From positions 1 to 29,027 of the forward strand of contig DASSTR010000039.1 in the NCBI GenBank assembly GCA_035707825.1: 29,027 nt of DNA, read 5' to 3'. Both the position numbers and the translations under genes were made by a program. Numbering within the stretch: the stretch's first letter is position 1; every line of letters begins with the position of its first letter. The notes under the pieces are model-generated. The model was not told the DNA's origin and did no database searches. It saw only the letters and a list, made by a program, of their open reading frames with translations. Below, piece by piece: positions 13,469-21,900 of the stretch. The stretch comes from VRUE01 sp035707825 (GTDB lineage Bacteria > Actinomycetota > Thermoleophilia > Solirubrobacterales > 70-9).

Positions 13469-14023
13469 TTGGCACTCCTCATCGGCTTGCTCGGCGCCGC
13501 CGCGCTCGCGTTGCTGCCCGCCCCGCCGGATGCGAAGGCGCTCGACTACGACTGCGCGGACTTCTCGAATCAGGCCGAAGCGCAGAGCTACCTGTTGCCG
13601 GGCGATCCATATCGCCTCGATGGCGACAACGACGGTGTTGCCTGCGAGGACCTTCCCTGTCCGTGCTCGCATGCCACTCCGCCGCCCTCTTCCGAACCGG
13701 CGCCGCCTTCCGAACCGGCGCCTTCACCTGAGCCTCGTCCCCGCCTTCGCTACTACGTCGCCTGCGGGTGGAGCCCGCAGGCTCGGCCGGCGCACGAATG
13801 CGCGCATCGCAGCAAGGTCGGGGCCTTCCTCGAAAGCTCCCAACCGGTCACCTATACGGTTTGCGTCCGCTTCTCGAATCGCAAGCGTCTCTGCGCGAGG
13901 AGGCAGCACGGAGAAGCCGAAACGCTCCTCCTGAACGAAATCACGACTTCGAAGGTCGGCTGGCACAAGGTCATCTGGTTCGTCGAAGGCCGCCGCCTCG
14001 TCTGGACCTTCTGGCGGCGCTGA
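13469..14023 (+). CDS. Secreted Excalibur calcium-binding domain protein
   Basis: 184 residues from TTG 13469; an in-frame TAG at 13448-13450 excludes a longer product. Residues 1-24 form a short signal peptide (ALLIGLLGAAALALLPAPP). Residues 26-60 are an Excalibur domain: YDCADFSNQAEAQSYL followed by the calcium loop D51-G-D53-N-D55-G-V-A-C59-E60, with C29 and C59 as the expected disulfide. Then comes a Pro-rich linker with repeated SEPAP units (74-92), and a cysteine-containing C-terminal domain (93-184) that I do not recognise. Excalibur domains are found on extracellular and cell-surface proteins. A TAGGCT hexamer at 13448-13453 could be its -10. A short duplication in the DNA underlies the SEPAP repeat. 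Confidence 0.8.
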   Translation: MALLIGLLGAAALALLPAPPDAKALDYDCADFSNQAEAQSYLLPGDPYRLDGDNDGVACEDLPCPCSHATPPPSSEPAPPSEPAPSPEPRPRLRYYVACGWSPQARPAHECAHRSKVGAFLESSQPVTYTVCVRFSNRKRLCARRQHGEAETLLLNEITTSKVGWHKVIWFVEGRRLVWTFWRR

Positions 14024-14039
14024 CAGAGAGGGAGAGGAC

Positions 14040-15407
14040 ATGAGCAAGCCGCACGAGCAAATTCCCATCGCCGAGCCGGGTGCGTGGCTCACCGAAGCGG
14101 CGCCGCAAAACGCGATCCCGGAGCAGGCGATGGATTCGGTCGCGGCGATGCGCCTGGTCGAAGAGGAGCTGGCGATCGAGGGAATCCCGGAGCGCAACCT
14201 GGCGACGTTCGTGACGACCTGGATGGAGCCGGAGGCGAGGAAGGTCATCGACGGCAACCTGCACCGCAACTTCATCGACCACGCGGAGTACCCGCAGACG
14301 TTCGCCATCCAGCAGCGCTGCGTCCGCATGCTGGCCGAGCTCTTCAACGCCCCCGGCGAGACGACAGGCACGAGCACGCAGGGCTCTTCCGAGGCGATCA
14401 TGCTCGGAGCGCTGTCCCTGAAGTGGAAATGGAAGCAGCGCCGGGAAGCGGCGAAGAAGCCCACCGACAGCCCCAACCTCGTCTTCGGCGGCGACGTTCA
14501 CGTCGTCTGGGAGAAGTTCTGCCGCTACTTCGACGTCGAGCCCCGGATCGTGCCCCTGAAACCGGGCCGCTACACGATCGGGCCGGAGGACGTTGAGCCC
14601 CACATCGACGAGAACACGATCGGGGTCGCCGCCGTGGTGGGGACGACCTTCACCGGACACGCCGACGACGTCGTCGGCATCAACGACCTGCTCCTCGGGC
14701 TGAAGGAGAAGGGCCTCGACGTGCCGCTTCACATCGACGGGGCCAGCGGCGGCTTCGTCTGGCCGTTCCTCTACCCGGACTCCAAGTGGGACTTCCGCCT
14801 CGAGCAGGTGCGCTCGATCAACGTCTCCGGGCACAAGTTCGGGCTCGTCTATCCGGGGATCGGCTGGCTGATCTTCCGCGAGCCGGCCGACCTGGCCGAG
14901 GACCTCGTCTTCTACGAGAACTACCTCGGCAAGACGGACGCGACCTTCACCCTCAACTTCTCGACCGGTTCGGCGATGGTGCTGGCGCAGTACTACAACT
15001 TCGTCCGCTTCGGCAAGGCCGGCTACCGGCGAATCATGAAGATCATGCAGAGCAACGCCGAAGACCTCGCCCGCGACATCCAGGCGATCGGCAAGTTCCA
15101 GATCGTCGGCGAAGGCGAGGAGACACTGCCGCTGGTCGCCTTCAACCTCGCCGAAGAGCAGCCCTATGACGAGTTCGACATCGCCTTCCAGCTCGCGGCC
15201 GAGCGGGGTTGGATGCTCCCCGCCTACACGATGCCGCCCGAAGCCGAAGACGTGAAGATGATGCGCGCCCTCGTCAAGCTCAACCTCAGCCGCTCGCTGG
15301 CGGACTCCCTCGGCGACGACATCGCCGCGGCGATCTCGACCCTCGAGAAGAAGGGACCGGTCTCCGAGAAGGAGCGCCGCCTGGTCAAGACCAACGTCTC
15401 GCACTGA
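14040..15407 (+). CDS. gad: Glutamate decarboxylase (PLP-dependent)
   Basis: A 455-residue group II decarboxylase of the bacterial GadA/GadB type, converting glutamate to GABA and CO2 with consumption of a proton. The PLP lysine is K266 in INVSGHKFGLVYPG. D233 (HIDGASGGFV) should hold the pyridine nitrogen. STQGSSEAIML (112-122) is the phosphate-binding region, and the N-terminal NFIDHAEYPQT segment is Gad-specific. The extreme N- and C-termini are shorter than the pH-gating extensions of E. coli GadB. ATG 14040 has a good ribosome binding site (GAGAGGGAGAGG). No glutamate/GABA antiporter gene is adjacent. Roles in acid tolerance or GABA metabolism are both possible. Confidence 0.95.
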   Translation: MSKPHEQIPIAEPGAWLTEAAPQNAIPEQAMDSVAAMRLVEEELAIEGIPERNLATFVTTWMEPEARKVIDGNLHRNFIDHAEYPQTFAIQQRCVRMLAELFNAPGETTGTSTQGSSEAIMLGALSLKWKWKQRREAAKKPTDSPNLVFGGDVHVVWEKFCRYFDVEPRIVPLKPGRYTIGPEDVEPHIDENTIGVAAVVGTTFTGHADDVVGINDLLLGLKEKGLDVPLHIDGASGGFVWPFLYPDSKWDFRLEQVRSINVSGHKFGLVYPGIGWLIFREPADLAEDLVFYENYLGKTDATFTLNFSTGSAMVLAQYYNFVRFGKAGYRRIMKIMQSNAEDLARDIQAIGKFQIVGEGEETLPLVAFNLAEEQPYDEFDIAFQLAAERGWMLPAYTMPPEAEDVKMMRALVKLNLSRSLADSLGDDIAAAISTLEKKGPVSEKERRLVKTNVSH

Positions 15408-15424
15408 CGGGAGGTGGGTTGGCG

Positions 15425-15661
15425 GTGGCGGAGCAGGTACCGGCGGTCGGCGACGTGCTGACGGCGATCGAGCGGCGCGACTGGTCGCGGCTCAGGCAGC
15501 TGCTCGACCCCGAGGTCCACTGGACCACCGCGATCGAGGAGGACCTTCACGGGCCTGACGAGGTGATCGCCCTACTGCGCAGCGACCCTCCCCCGGCCCC
15601 GCCGGCCTTTCACGAAGTGCGCGACGGCCTGATCGTGCGCTGGATCGACATCCCAGGTTGA
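15425..15661 (+). CDS. Short NTF2/SnoaL-like protein
   Basis: 78 residues with features of the NTF2-like fold: an N-terminal helix VLTAIERRDWSRLRQLLDPEVHWTT, a GPDEVIALLRS helix and a final strand pair HEVRDGLIVRWIDIPG. These resemble truncated SnoaL-like proteins (usual length about 110-130), so it is a compact version. GTG 15425 is preferred, with GGGAGGT about 9 nt upstream; TTG 15419 is possible but too close. It follows gad by 17 nt and overlaps the next gene by 4 bp (TTGA), so all three are probably one operon. A catalytic role is not predictable. Confidence 0.7.
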   Translation: MAEQVPAVGDVLTAIERRDWSRLRQLLDPEVHWTTAIEEDLHGPDEVIALLRSDPPPAPPAFHEVRDGLIVRWIDIPG

Positions 15662-16374
15662 AGATCACGGCCGAGATAGACGGGGCCAGCGTCTCGCGCG
15701 AGGAAGTGCTGGCCTGGGAGGCGCGCCGGGCGAGCAAGGTCTGCAAGAAGCTGGGGATCGCGCCTTCCGAGGACCTGGACGAGACGCGAGAGGCCCTGGT
15801 CGCGCGAAAGCTGGAGCTCGGCCACGAGGCGCTCGAGAAGCTGTTGGCGCGCGAGCTGCGCCTCTCGGAGCAGGCCAGCCGGTTGATGACCGCCGTGTCA
15901 CGGGGACGGCGCCGCCTATGCCGCGTCGAGCTGACCGGCGTCGGCAGCGGCTCGGCCGAGGCGATGCCGCCTTTCTACCAACGGGCCATGGACGAGGGGG
16001 ACGAGGCCGCGCTGCTCGCCGCCTGCCCCGACCACTACGTCCTCTGCGAGCTCGGCGAGGGCCTCCAGCAGGTAATCGAGACCACCGGCGGCTCGCCGCT
16101 GGCGGCACGGATACTCCTCGGCGAAAGCGACCTCGGCAGCGTGACGACCGATCCCGACCAGGCATTCCCGGTCCAGTGGGTGGCGGTTGGCCGCAGCAAG
16201 GCCGGCAGGCCCCCGGCCGGCGCGATCCGCCACCAGTTCCGCGACGAACCAGACGGCTTCACCGTCCGCCTCACCGGCGAGTTCCCGATTGCCACTCCGC
16301 CGTCCCTGATCCGAGCGCACAAGTGGCACCTCGCCTGCGAGTTCTCGAACTGGATCGAAGCGGCGAACGCCTAG
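15658..16374 (+). CDS. Hypothetical protein, 238 aa
   Basis: Starts at TTG 15658 overlapping the previous stop, an arrangement that implies translational coupling. The N-terminal half (1-95) is charged and helical, with a KITAEIDGASVSREEVLAWE beginning that could be a small beta-hairpin and helix. The second half (about 96-238) is mixed alpha/beta with GDEAALLAACPDHYVLCELG, an FTVRLTGEF strand and HKWHLACEFSNWIE near the end. There is no signal peptide or membrane helix. I do not recognise any family. It ends at a TAG that forms half of the palindrome at 16372-16387. Low-to-moderate complexity and operon context support a real gene. Confidence 0.7.
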   Translation: MKITAEIDGASVSREEVLAWEARRASKVCKKLGIAPSEDLDETREALVARKLELGHEALEKLLARELRLSEQASRLMTAVSRGRRRLCRVELTGVGSGSAEAMPPFYQRAMDEGDEAALLAACPDHYVLCELGEGLQQVIETTGGSPLAARILLGESDLGSVTTDPDQAFPVQWVAVGRSKAGRPPAGAIRHQFRDEPDGFTVRLTGEFPIATPPSLIRAHKWHLACEFSNWIEAANA

Positions 16375-16387
16375 TGTCAGGACACTA
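16372..16387. repeat. Palindrome joining two convergent stop codons
   Basis: TAGTGTC (16372-16378) and GACACTA (16381-16387) are perfect arms separated by AG. The first three bases are the stop of the plus-strand gene, and the last three are the complement of the stop of the minus-strand gene. As RNA it gives a 6-bp stem with a CAGG loop in both directions. It could be a bidirectional terminator or a protein-binding site. Confidence 0.6.
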
Positions 16388-16702
16388 AAAGCCCAGCGCG
16401 AACTTGGCGTCCTCGGTCATCATCTCCGGGGACCAGGGCGGGTCGAAGATCATCTTCGGGTGGACGGCCTTGACGCCCGGGAGGTCGCCGACGAACTCCT
16501 TCATCTGCTCGGAGACCTGGGGGCCGATCGGGCAGGCCGGGGTCGTCAGGGTGAAGGTGACGTAGACGTCCTCTTTCTCGATCTCGACGTCGTAGACGAG
16601 GCCGAGGGAGACGAAGTCGAGCCCCAGCTCGGGGTCGATCACTTCCTCCAGCGCCTCCAGCACATCGTCCTCGGTGATCACGGCTGTCTCGTTCTCTGCC
16701 AT
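16385..16702 (-). CDS. MIP18/SufT-like iron-sulfur maturation protein
   Basis: 105 residues of the MIP18 (DUF59) family: EDDVLEALEEVIDPELGLDF, then VSLGLVYDVEI, TTPACPIGPQV with the conserved C57, and VKAVHPKMIFDPPWSPEMMT. Bacterial SufT-type members help deliver Fe-S clusters to targets and are often encoded in suf operons; here the gene stands alone 13 kb from sufBD. ATG 16702 is chosen because TACCAT (16714 to 16709) lies exactly 6 nt upstream. A longer frame to 17005 exists but would run through the divergent gene. Metal-sulfur cluster biosynthesis is the likely role. A PaaD-type role is less likely, since no phenylacetate genes are nearby. Confidence 0.92.
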   Translation of the reverse strand: MAENETAVITEDDVLEALEEVIDPELGLDFVSLGLVYDVEIEKEDVYVTFTLTTPACPIGPQVSEQMKEFVGDLPGVKAVHPKMIFDPPWSPEMMTEDAKFALGF

Positions 16703-16708
16703 AGGGAA

Positions 16709-16726
16709 ATGGTAGAGAGTTAGTAT
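16709..16726. promoter_or_regulatory. Divergent -10 elements of the MIP18 gene and its neighbour
   Basis: TACCAT on the minus strand (16714 to 16709) gives a leaderless start for the MIP18 gene. TAGTAT on the plus strand (16721-16726) precedes the ATG at 16745, which has a GGGGAGGGG ribosome binding site (16732-16740) and so a leader of roughly 12 nt. Leaderless and led starts sit back to back. Confidence 0.45.
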
Positions 16727-16744
16727 CGCGCAGGGGAGGGGACG

Positions 16745-17209
16745 ATGAGCGAGAGCCAAGGCACGACCCGAAGCGATGTACTCAGGGGGAGCTCGCGGCT
16801 CTCGGAGCCGAAGTTCGCCGGGCTGCTCGAGAGATACATCCCAGACGAACGGGTGCTCAAGGCCGGCGATGGCGATCTCAGCTACAAGGGGATCCAGGAC
16901 GGCGGGTACTCGAAGCTCGCGCTGGTGCTCACACCACAGAGGATCTGGGGCTTCAGGGGCGCCGGAGTGCTGGGGGCCAAGAAGCCGGTCAGCGTCTTTC
17001 TCCATGAGGTCGAGGAGGTGGGCAGGCTTCCCGACATCGGGACCGGCAAGAGCTTCTTGGGCATCACGTTTGCGGCAGGGGCCCAGATGCTGAAGGGCGG
17101 GCCAAAGAAGGGCACGGCCTGCCTGATTGGCAGCCTTCGCCTCGAATTCGACAGCGGGGCGGTGCGCGACGAGTGGGGTCTGGCCGTCACAGCATTGGTC
17201 AGGTCCTAG
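16745..17209 (+). CDS. Hypothetical protein, possible PH-like domain
   Basis: 154 residues from ATG 16745 with a GGGGAGGGG ribosome binding site. The pattern LLERYIPDERVLKAGDGDL, then SKLALVLTPQRIWGFRGAG and VSVFLHEVEEV, followed by a final strand LRLEFDSGAVRDEWGLAVTAL, resembles the beta-barrel plus helix of bacterial PH-like (bPH) domains. It contains no membrane helix, signal peptide or cysteine pair. The assignment rests on secondary-structure rhythm only and is weak. It is followed after 23 nt by another hypothetical gene in the same direction. Confidence 0.72.
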   Translation: MSESQGTTRSDVLRGSSRLSEPKFAGLLERYIPDERVLKAGDGDLSYKGIQDGGYSKLALVLTPQRIWGFRGAGVLGAKKPVSVFLHEVEEVGRLPDIGTGKSFLGITFAAGAQMLKGGPKKGTACLIGSLRLEFDSGAVRDEWGLAVTALVRS

Positions 17210-17232
17210 GACTCAATAGGCTGCCGGGCGCA

Positions 17233-17619
17233 ATGAGCGCTTCCGACGCCGCCCTGCGCCGCTCGATCGGCATCGCCTTCGCCGACGGCGGCCTGCTGGC
17301 GCTGACGGCGGCGCGGCCGGGCGGCTCAGACGCCCACGGCGACGAGGAGGTCGCGGCGGTCCTCTGCGATCCCGACGGAGCGCCGGTCGAGGTTGCCGAG
17401 GCGCTGCTCTCCACCGAGTACGGGGACGACGGCATACAGCGGCGCGCGACGCTGGAGCTCTGGGTCGACGGCGAGGAAGGCCCGCTGCGCGGGGCCGGCA
17501 CGCTGATCAGCGCCAGCGCGGTGCGCAAGCCGGGCCTGCACGCCGACATCGCCTTCTTCCGCTGGGGGCTCGAGGGCCGTGAGGGCCTGGGTCACTACGA
17601 GATCGTGAGATCGGGATGA
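17233..17619 (+). CDS. Hypothetical protein, 128 aa
   Basis: Begins at ATG 17233; a TAGGCT hexamer at 17217-17222 lies 10 nt upstream, and an alternative start at 17173 would overlap the previous gene. The protein is soluble, with strand-rich segments (SIGIAFADGGLLALTAARP, RRATLELWVDGEEGP) and ends ADIAFFRWGLEGREGLGHYEIV. No family is recognised. It precedes the HAD gene by 16 nt and may be co-transcribed. A 13-bp direct repeat, CGGGATGACCGAG, at 17613-17625 and 17633-17645 covers its stop and the next start. Confidence 0.65.
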   Translation: MSASDAALRRSIGIAFADGGLLALTAARPGGSDAHGDEEVAAVLCDPDGAPVEVAEALLSTEYGDDGIQRRATLELWVDGEEGPLRGAGTLISASAVRKPGLHADIAFFRWGLEGREGLGHYEIVRSG

Positions 17620-17635
17620 CCGAGGTGCGGCCGGG

Positions 17636-18286
17636 ATGACCGAGCCAAGCGGCGACATCGAGGCGATCGTCTCCGACTTCGGCGGCGTGCTGACGACGCC
17701 GCTCGTCCAGTCGTTCATGGCCTTTCAGGACGAGACCGGGATCTCGACCGAGAACCTCGGCAAGGCGATGCAGGCGGCCACCGAGGCGAATGGCGAAAAC
17801 CCGCTCTTCATGCTCGAGCGGGGAGAGATCACCGAGGAGGCCTTCCTCGATCACCTCTCCGCCGGCCTCGAACCGCTGATCGGCCACCACCCCCACCTGC
17901 ACCGCTTCAAAGAGATCTACTTCGAGGCCCTGAATCCCAACCCGGAGATGATCGACCTGATGCGCGAGCTGAAGGCCGCGGGCTACCGGATGGCGATGCT
18001 GACCAACAACGTGCGCGAGTGGGAGCCGCTCTGGCGCTCGATGCTCCCCGTCGACGAGATCTTCGAGACCGTCGTCGACTCGGGCTTCGTCGGCTGCCGT
18101 AAGCCGGAGTCGAAGATCTACCGCCTGACGCTGGAGCGACTCGGCCTCCCGGCCGAGTCGTGCCTCTTCGTCGACGACGTCGAGGTCAACTGCGAAGGGG
18201 CGCGCAAGGCCGGCATGAGCGCGGTGCACTTCCGCGACAACGAGCAGGCGATCGCCGAGATCCGCGCCGCTCTGAGCACCGCTTAG
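17636..18286 (+). CDS. HAD-superfamily phosphatase (ACAD10/EPHX2-N-like)
   Basis: 216 residues with all four HAD motifs. Motif I is SDFGGVL with nucleophile D14; the usual second aspartate is glycine (G16), as in the DxGGVL group containing ACAD10 and related hydrolases. Motif II is MLTNN (T123), motif III K156 in CRKPESKIY, and motif IV D180-D181 in LFVDDVEVNCEGA. A helical C1-type cap lies between about residues 22 and 110. It is therefore a Mg-dependent phosphohydrolase, though loss of the general acid aspartate makes the reaction uncertain. ATG 17636 has GAGGTG 7 nt upstream. Substrate is unknown. Confidence 0.88.
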   Translation: MTEPSGDIEAIVSDFGGVLTTPLVQSFMAFQDETGISTENLGKAMQAATEANGENPLFMLERGEITEEAFLDHLSAGLEPLIGHHPHLHRFKEIYFEALNPNPEMIDLMRELKAAGYRMAMLTNNVREWEPLWRSMLPVDEIFETVVDSGFVGCRKPESKIYRLTLERLGLPAESCLFVDDVEVNCEGARKAGMSAVHFRDNEQAIAEIRAALSTA

Positions 18287-18297
18287 CGCACGCCATC

Positions 18298-18384
18298 CTC
18301 GGCACCGGCCTCGCGCCGAGATAACGCGCGCGTGAGACCCGCCCGCTTTGGACGGGCTCACTCCCCGGCCCCCCTATTGGGCCG
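18298..18384. terminator. Three hairpins between convergent genes
   Basis: CTCGGC (18298-18303) pairs with GCCGAG (18315-18320). GCCCG (18341-18345) pairs with CGGGC (18353-18357). CGGCCC (18366-18371) pairs with GGGCCG (18379-18384). All fall in the 104-bp gap between the HAD gene (+) and the 151-aa gene (-). None has a U-tract. A bidirectional termination zone is the simplest reading. Confidence 0.5.
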
Positions 18385-18390
18385 AAACTC

Positions 18391-18846
18391 CTAGTTGTCC
18401 GAGCCGGCGCGGTCCCAGACGTAGATCTCGACCGCCTCCACCGCCAGCTCCATCAGGCGGGGTGAGGACAGCAGGCCGAGCACCATTTCCAGCGCCGCCT
18501 CCTCGGTCACGCCGGCATCGACCGCCTCCTCGCCGCGAAAGCCGGCGGCGAGCTTCAGCGCCTCGCGGCGGTTCTCGCCCAGCGAGCCGAAGGCGCCCAT
18601 GAGGAAATCGCGGTTGGGCAGAGGATGGCCGACCTCGAGCGAGCCGTGCCAGGCGGCGAGCATCGAGAGGTCGTGCTCGTCCAGCTCGGCGAGGGCCTTG
18701 GCATAGTGGACCTCGAGCTCTTGCTCGGGGATCTCGTCCACCCAGGCGCGCACCGCCTCGCCGAGCAACTGGCGCTGGGCCTCGCGGCCTATCGAGTCGG
18801 CGATAGCCCTGATCGCGTCGGCTGGATCTACAAAGCAGAGTGACAT
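18391..18846 (-). CDS. Hypothetical protein, 151 aa, helical
   Basis: From ATG 18846, supported by TACATT (18859 to 18854) exactly 7 nt upstream. The sequence is predicted almost all helix: DPADAIRAIADSIGREAQRQ, LSMLAAWHGSLEVGH and AALEMVLGLLSSPRLMEL. There is no signal peptide or motif that I recognise. It stands divergent from the addB-like gene, with about 99 bp between starts, and the two could share control. A very long antisense frame through addB that joins this sequence is a GC artefact. Function is unknown. Confidence 0.75.
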   Translation of the reverse strand: MSLCFVDPADAIRAIADSIGREAQRQLLGEAVRAWVDEIPEQELEVHYAKALAELDEHDLSMLAAWHGSLEVGHPLPNRDFLMGAFGSLGENRREALKLAAGFRGEEAVDAGVTEEAALEMVLGLLSSPRLMELAVEAVEIYVWDRAGSDN

Positions 18847-18853
18847 GCGAGGC

Positions 18854-18939
18854 AATGTAGAGCCGCCGGTAGACGGCAAATTGGAGCACGGAAAAACGCA
18901 GTTTGCGCCGCTGTCATGCGCCGGAGGCACGCCTAAGCT
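18854..18939. promoter_or_regulatory. Divergent leaderless promoters upstream of the addB-like gene
   Basis: TACATT on the minus strand (18859 to 18854) is 7 nt before the ATG at 18846. TAAGCT on the plus strand (18934-18939) is 6 nt before the GTG at 18946. Neither start has a Shine-Dalgarno sequence. Confidence 0.5.
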
Positions 18940-18945
18940 GGGTCG

Positions 18946-21900
18946 GTGCCGCTGAATCTGATCCATGGACCGCCGAACTCCGGACGCCGGGGGCTGATCC
19001 GCGAGCGCTTCGTCGATGCGCTCGACCGCGAGCCGGTGCTGGTGGTCCCCAACATGGACGACGTCTTCGGCTTCGAGAGGGAGCTCTGCGCGGATCAGGT
19101 GGTCCTCGGCGGCTCGGTGATGACCTTCGGGGCGCTGTTCAGGACGGTCGCCACGATGGGCGGCTCGCCGCCGGGGCCGGAGCTGACCGCCAGCCAGCGC
19201 CTGCAGGCGATCTCGGCGGCGATCTCCGAGCGCCAGCGCGAACTGGGCCCGCTGCGGCGCTCGGCGAGCCATCCCGGCTTCGTGACCGCCTTCGAGCGCC
19301 TGCTCGACGAACTGCAGGCGGCCGGAGTCAACCCCGAGGCGGTCGGGCCGGAGGCGATGACGCTGGAGACCTCCGCCTACATGAGCGACCTCGCCAGCCT
19401 CTGCCTGGGCTATACGGAGGTGCGCCGGCGCCTGCAGCGCACGGACGCGCACGTCGTCGCCCGCGACGCGATCGCGCTGCTGCGGGAAGACCCGGAGCTC
19501 TGGCGGCAGCGGCCGCTCTTCATATACGGCTTCGACGACCTCACCGGCAACCAGCTCGAGCTGCTCGGCGCCCTTGCCGGAATCGCCGAGGTGACGATGG
19601 CGTTCCCCTTCGAGGAAGGGCGGGCGGCGCTGGCCGCTCGCGCGGGCCTGCTCGGGCGGCTGCGCTCCCAGATCGGGGTCGCCGAGGAGGTCGTCACCGA
19701 GCCAAGGCCGGAGAACACCTCCAACCCGCTGCTCTACCACCTCGAGCGCCATTTCGGGATTCTGGGCTCGCCCGTGCACGAGGCGGCCGAGGGACTGGTG
19801 CTGCTGCGCTCGGCCGGGGAGCGGGGCGAGGCCGAGGCGATCGCCGCCGAGGTGGCGAAGCTGATCTCCGCCGGCGCGGACCCCGCCGAGATCGCGATCG
19901 TCGCCCGCGATCCCGCCCGCCGCGGCCCCACGCTCGCCTCGGTGCTGGAGTCCTACGGCATCTCCACCGCCCTGGAGGCGGAACTGCCTGTCTCCGGCAC
20001 GGCGGTCGGCGGGGCGTTGATCGCGCTGCTGGAAGCGGAGTTCGGCGCCGGCCGCGCAAGCGACCTGCTGCGCTACCTGCGCGGCCCGTCGGGGATCGCG
20101 CCGCGCCACGTCGACTGGCTCGAGCGGACGGTGAGGCGGCGCCGGCTGCAGAGCGCCGCCGAGGCGCTCGCGGTCTGGGAGGTCGAGGGCCGCGCGCCGC
20201 CGCACGACCTCGCCCGGCTCAGAAAGGCGGCGGGCTCCCCCAGCGCCCTGGTCGAGGCGGTGGGCAAATGCGCGGCGACGATGGCGTCGCGGCCGATGCG
20301 AGACGCGGAAGACGGTCCGCTGCCGGGCCCCGGCGACGGCGTCGAGCTGCGCGCCGCCGCGGCCATCTCCAGCGCGCTCGGCGAGCTGGCCGAGATGGAC
20401 CGGCTCTCGCCCCGTCCCGAGGACCTGGTCGACGTGCTGCGCGGGCTCGAATTCAGGGTCTGGAGCGGCCCCGTCGAGGGACGGGTGCGTATCGCCAGCC
20501 CCTACCGCCTGCGCGCCGCGCGCTTCGACCACGTCGTGGTCGCCTCGCTGCAGGACGGGGAGTTCCCGCGGCGTGACCGCGGCAGCGACCCCTTCCTCTC
20601 CGAGTCCCAGCGCGAGTCGCTTGGCCTCGAGCCTCGCCGCGACACCGAGGCGGAGGAGCGCTACCTCTTCTATGCCTGCCTCTCGCTCCCCCGCGAGAGC
20701 CTCTTCCTCTCCTACCGCGACAGCGACGACGGGGGGGCCGCCGAAGCGCGGTCGCCGTTCATCGACGAGGTTCTCCTGCTGCTTCCCCACGGCGAGACCG
20801 TCGAGGGGGTCGAGGAGGCGATCACCCGCGGACGCGACCTCGCCCAGGTCGCCCACCCGGTCGCCGAAGCCCCCTCGGAGAGCGAGCTGGCGCGTGCGAT
20901 CGCCGCCCAGGGCGCGAACGAGGACACGACGGCGCTGCTCGAAGCCGCCGGCGCCGGCGAGCGGGTCCGCGAGCGGGTTGGGGCGCGCATCGATGCCGCC
21001 CGGCGGGCCGAGGCGGCCACCCGCGCCCCCGGCCCGCTCACCAACCCGGCCGTGATCGAATCGCTGGCGGCGATCCCCGCCTACGGGGGGACCACCCTCG
21101 AGCAGTTCGACCTCTGCTCCTATATGTGGTTCGCCTCCCACGAGCTCGACCCCCAGCCCCTGGATCCCGTCCCCGACGCGCTGATCCAGGGCGGCCTCAT
21201 CCATGAGGCCCTCTTCCGGCTCTACAAAGAGCGGCCCCAGGGGGACCCCCTCCCCCGCCCCGCCTCGCTGAGCGCCTGGACCGGGCGCGGGCGCCAGCTG
21301 GTCGCCGAGATCGCGGCCGAGCGGGAGATGGGCCGCCACCCCGCCGAGAGGGCGATCCTGCGGCGCGTGGAGACGCTGCTGGCCCGCTTTCTCGCCGAGG
21401 AGGCGGCGCGGGACCCCCGAGGCTTCGAGCCCTGGCTGCTCGAGGCGGCCTTCGGCGAGGAGGAGGACAGCGACCGGCCGGCGCTCGAGATCGACGGCTG
21501 GAAGCTGCACGGGGCGATCGACCGCGTCGATCGGGACGGGGAGGGCCGCGCCGTGGTGATCGACTACAAGTTCTCCGGCGGGGTGACACCGCTGGAGAAG
21601 TTCGAGGAGAAGGCGAAGCTGCAGCTGCAGCTCTACCTGCTCGCGGTCGCCGAGCACTGGGGGGCGCGGCCGGTCGGGGGGCTCTACCACCCGCTGCGAG
21701 CGACCTCGGCGCGGCGGCCCCGCGGCGCGCTGCTCAGCGAGGCCGTGCCGGCCCTCTCCTCCTACCAGCCCTACAACAACGATCTCCTCGACGGCGAGGG
21801 GATGGAAGAGCTGCTCGGGCAGGCGCGCCGGCGCGCCGGCGAGATCGTCGCCCGCATCCGCAGCGGCGACATCCGCCGCGACCCGGGCCCGGCGCCGGGC

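Noticed and set aside
13345..13731. 128-aa plus-strand frame through the structured element and the Excalibur gene
   Set aside because: It is out of frame with the signal peptide and calcium-loop motif; its product is Arg-rich and featureless.
16385..17005. Longer version of the MIP18 protein starting at 17005
   Set aside because: The added 101 residues are antisense to another gene and match nothing in the family. ATG 16702 has a precisely placed TACCAT hexamer and gives the normal length.
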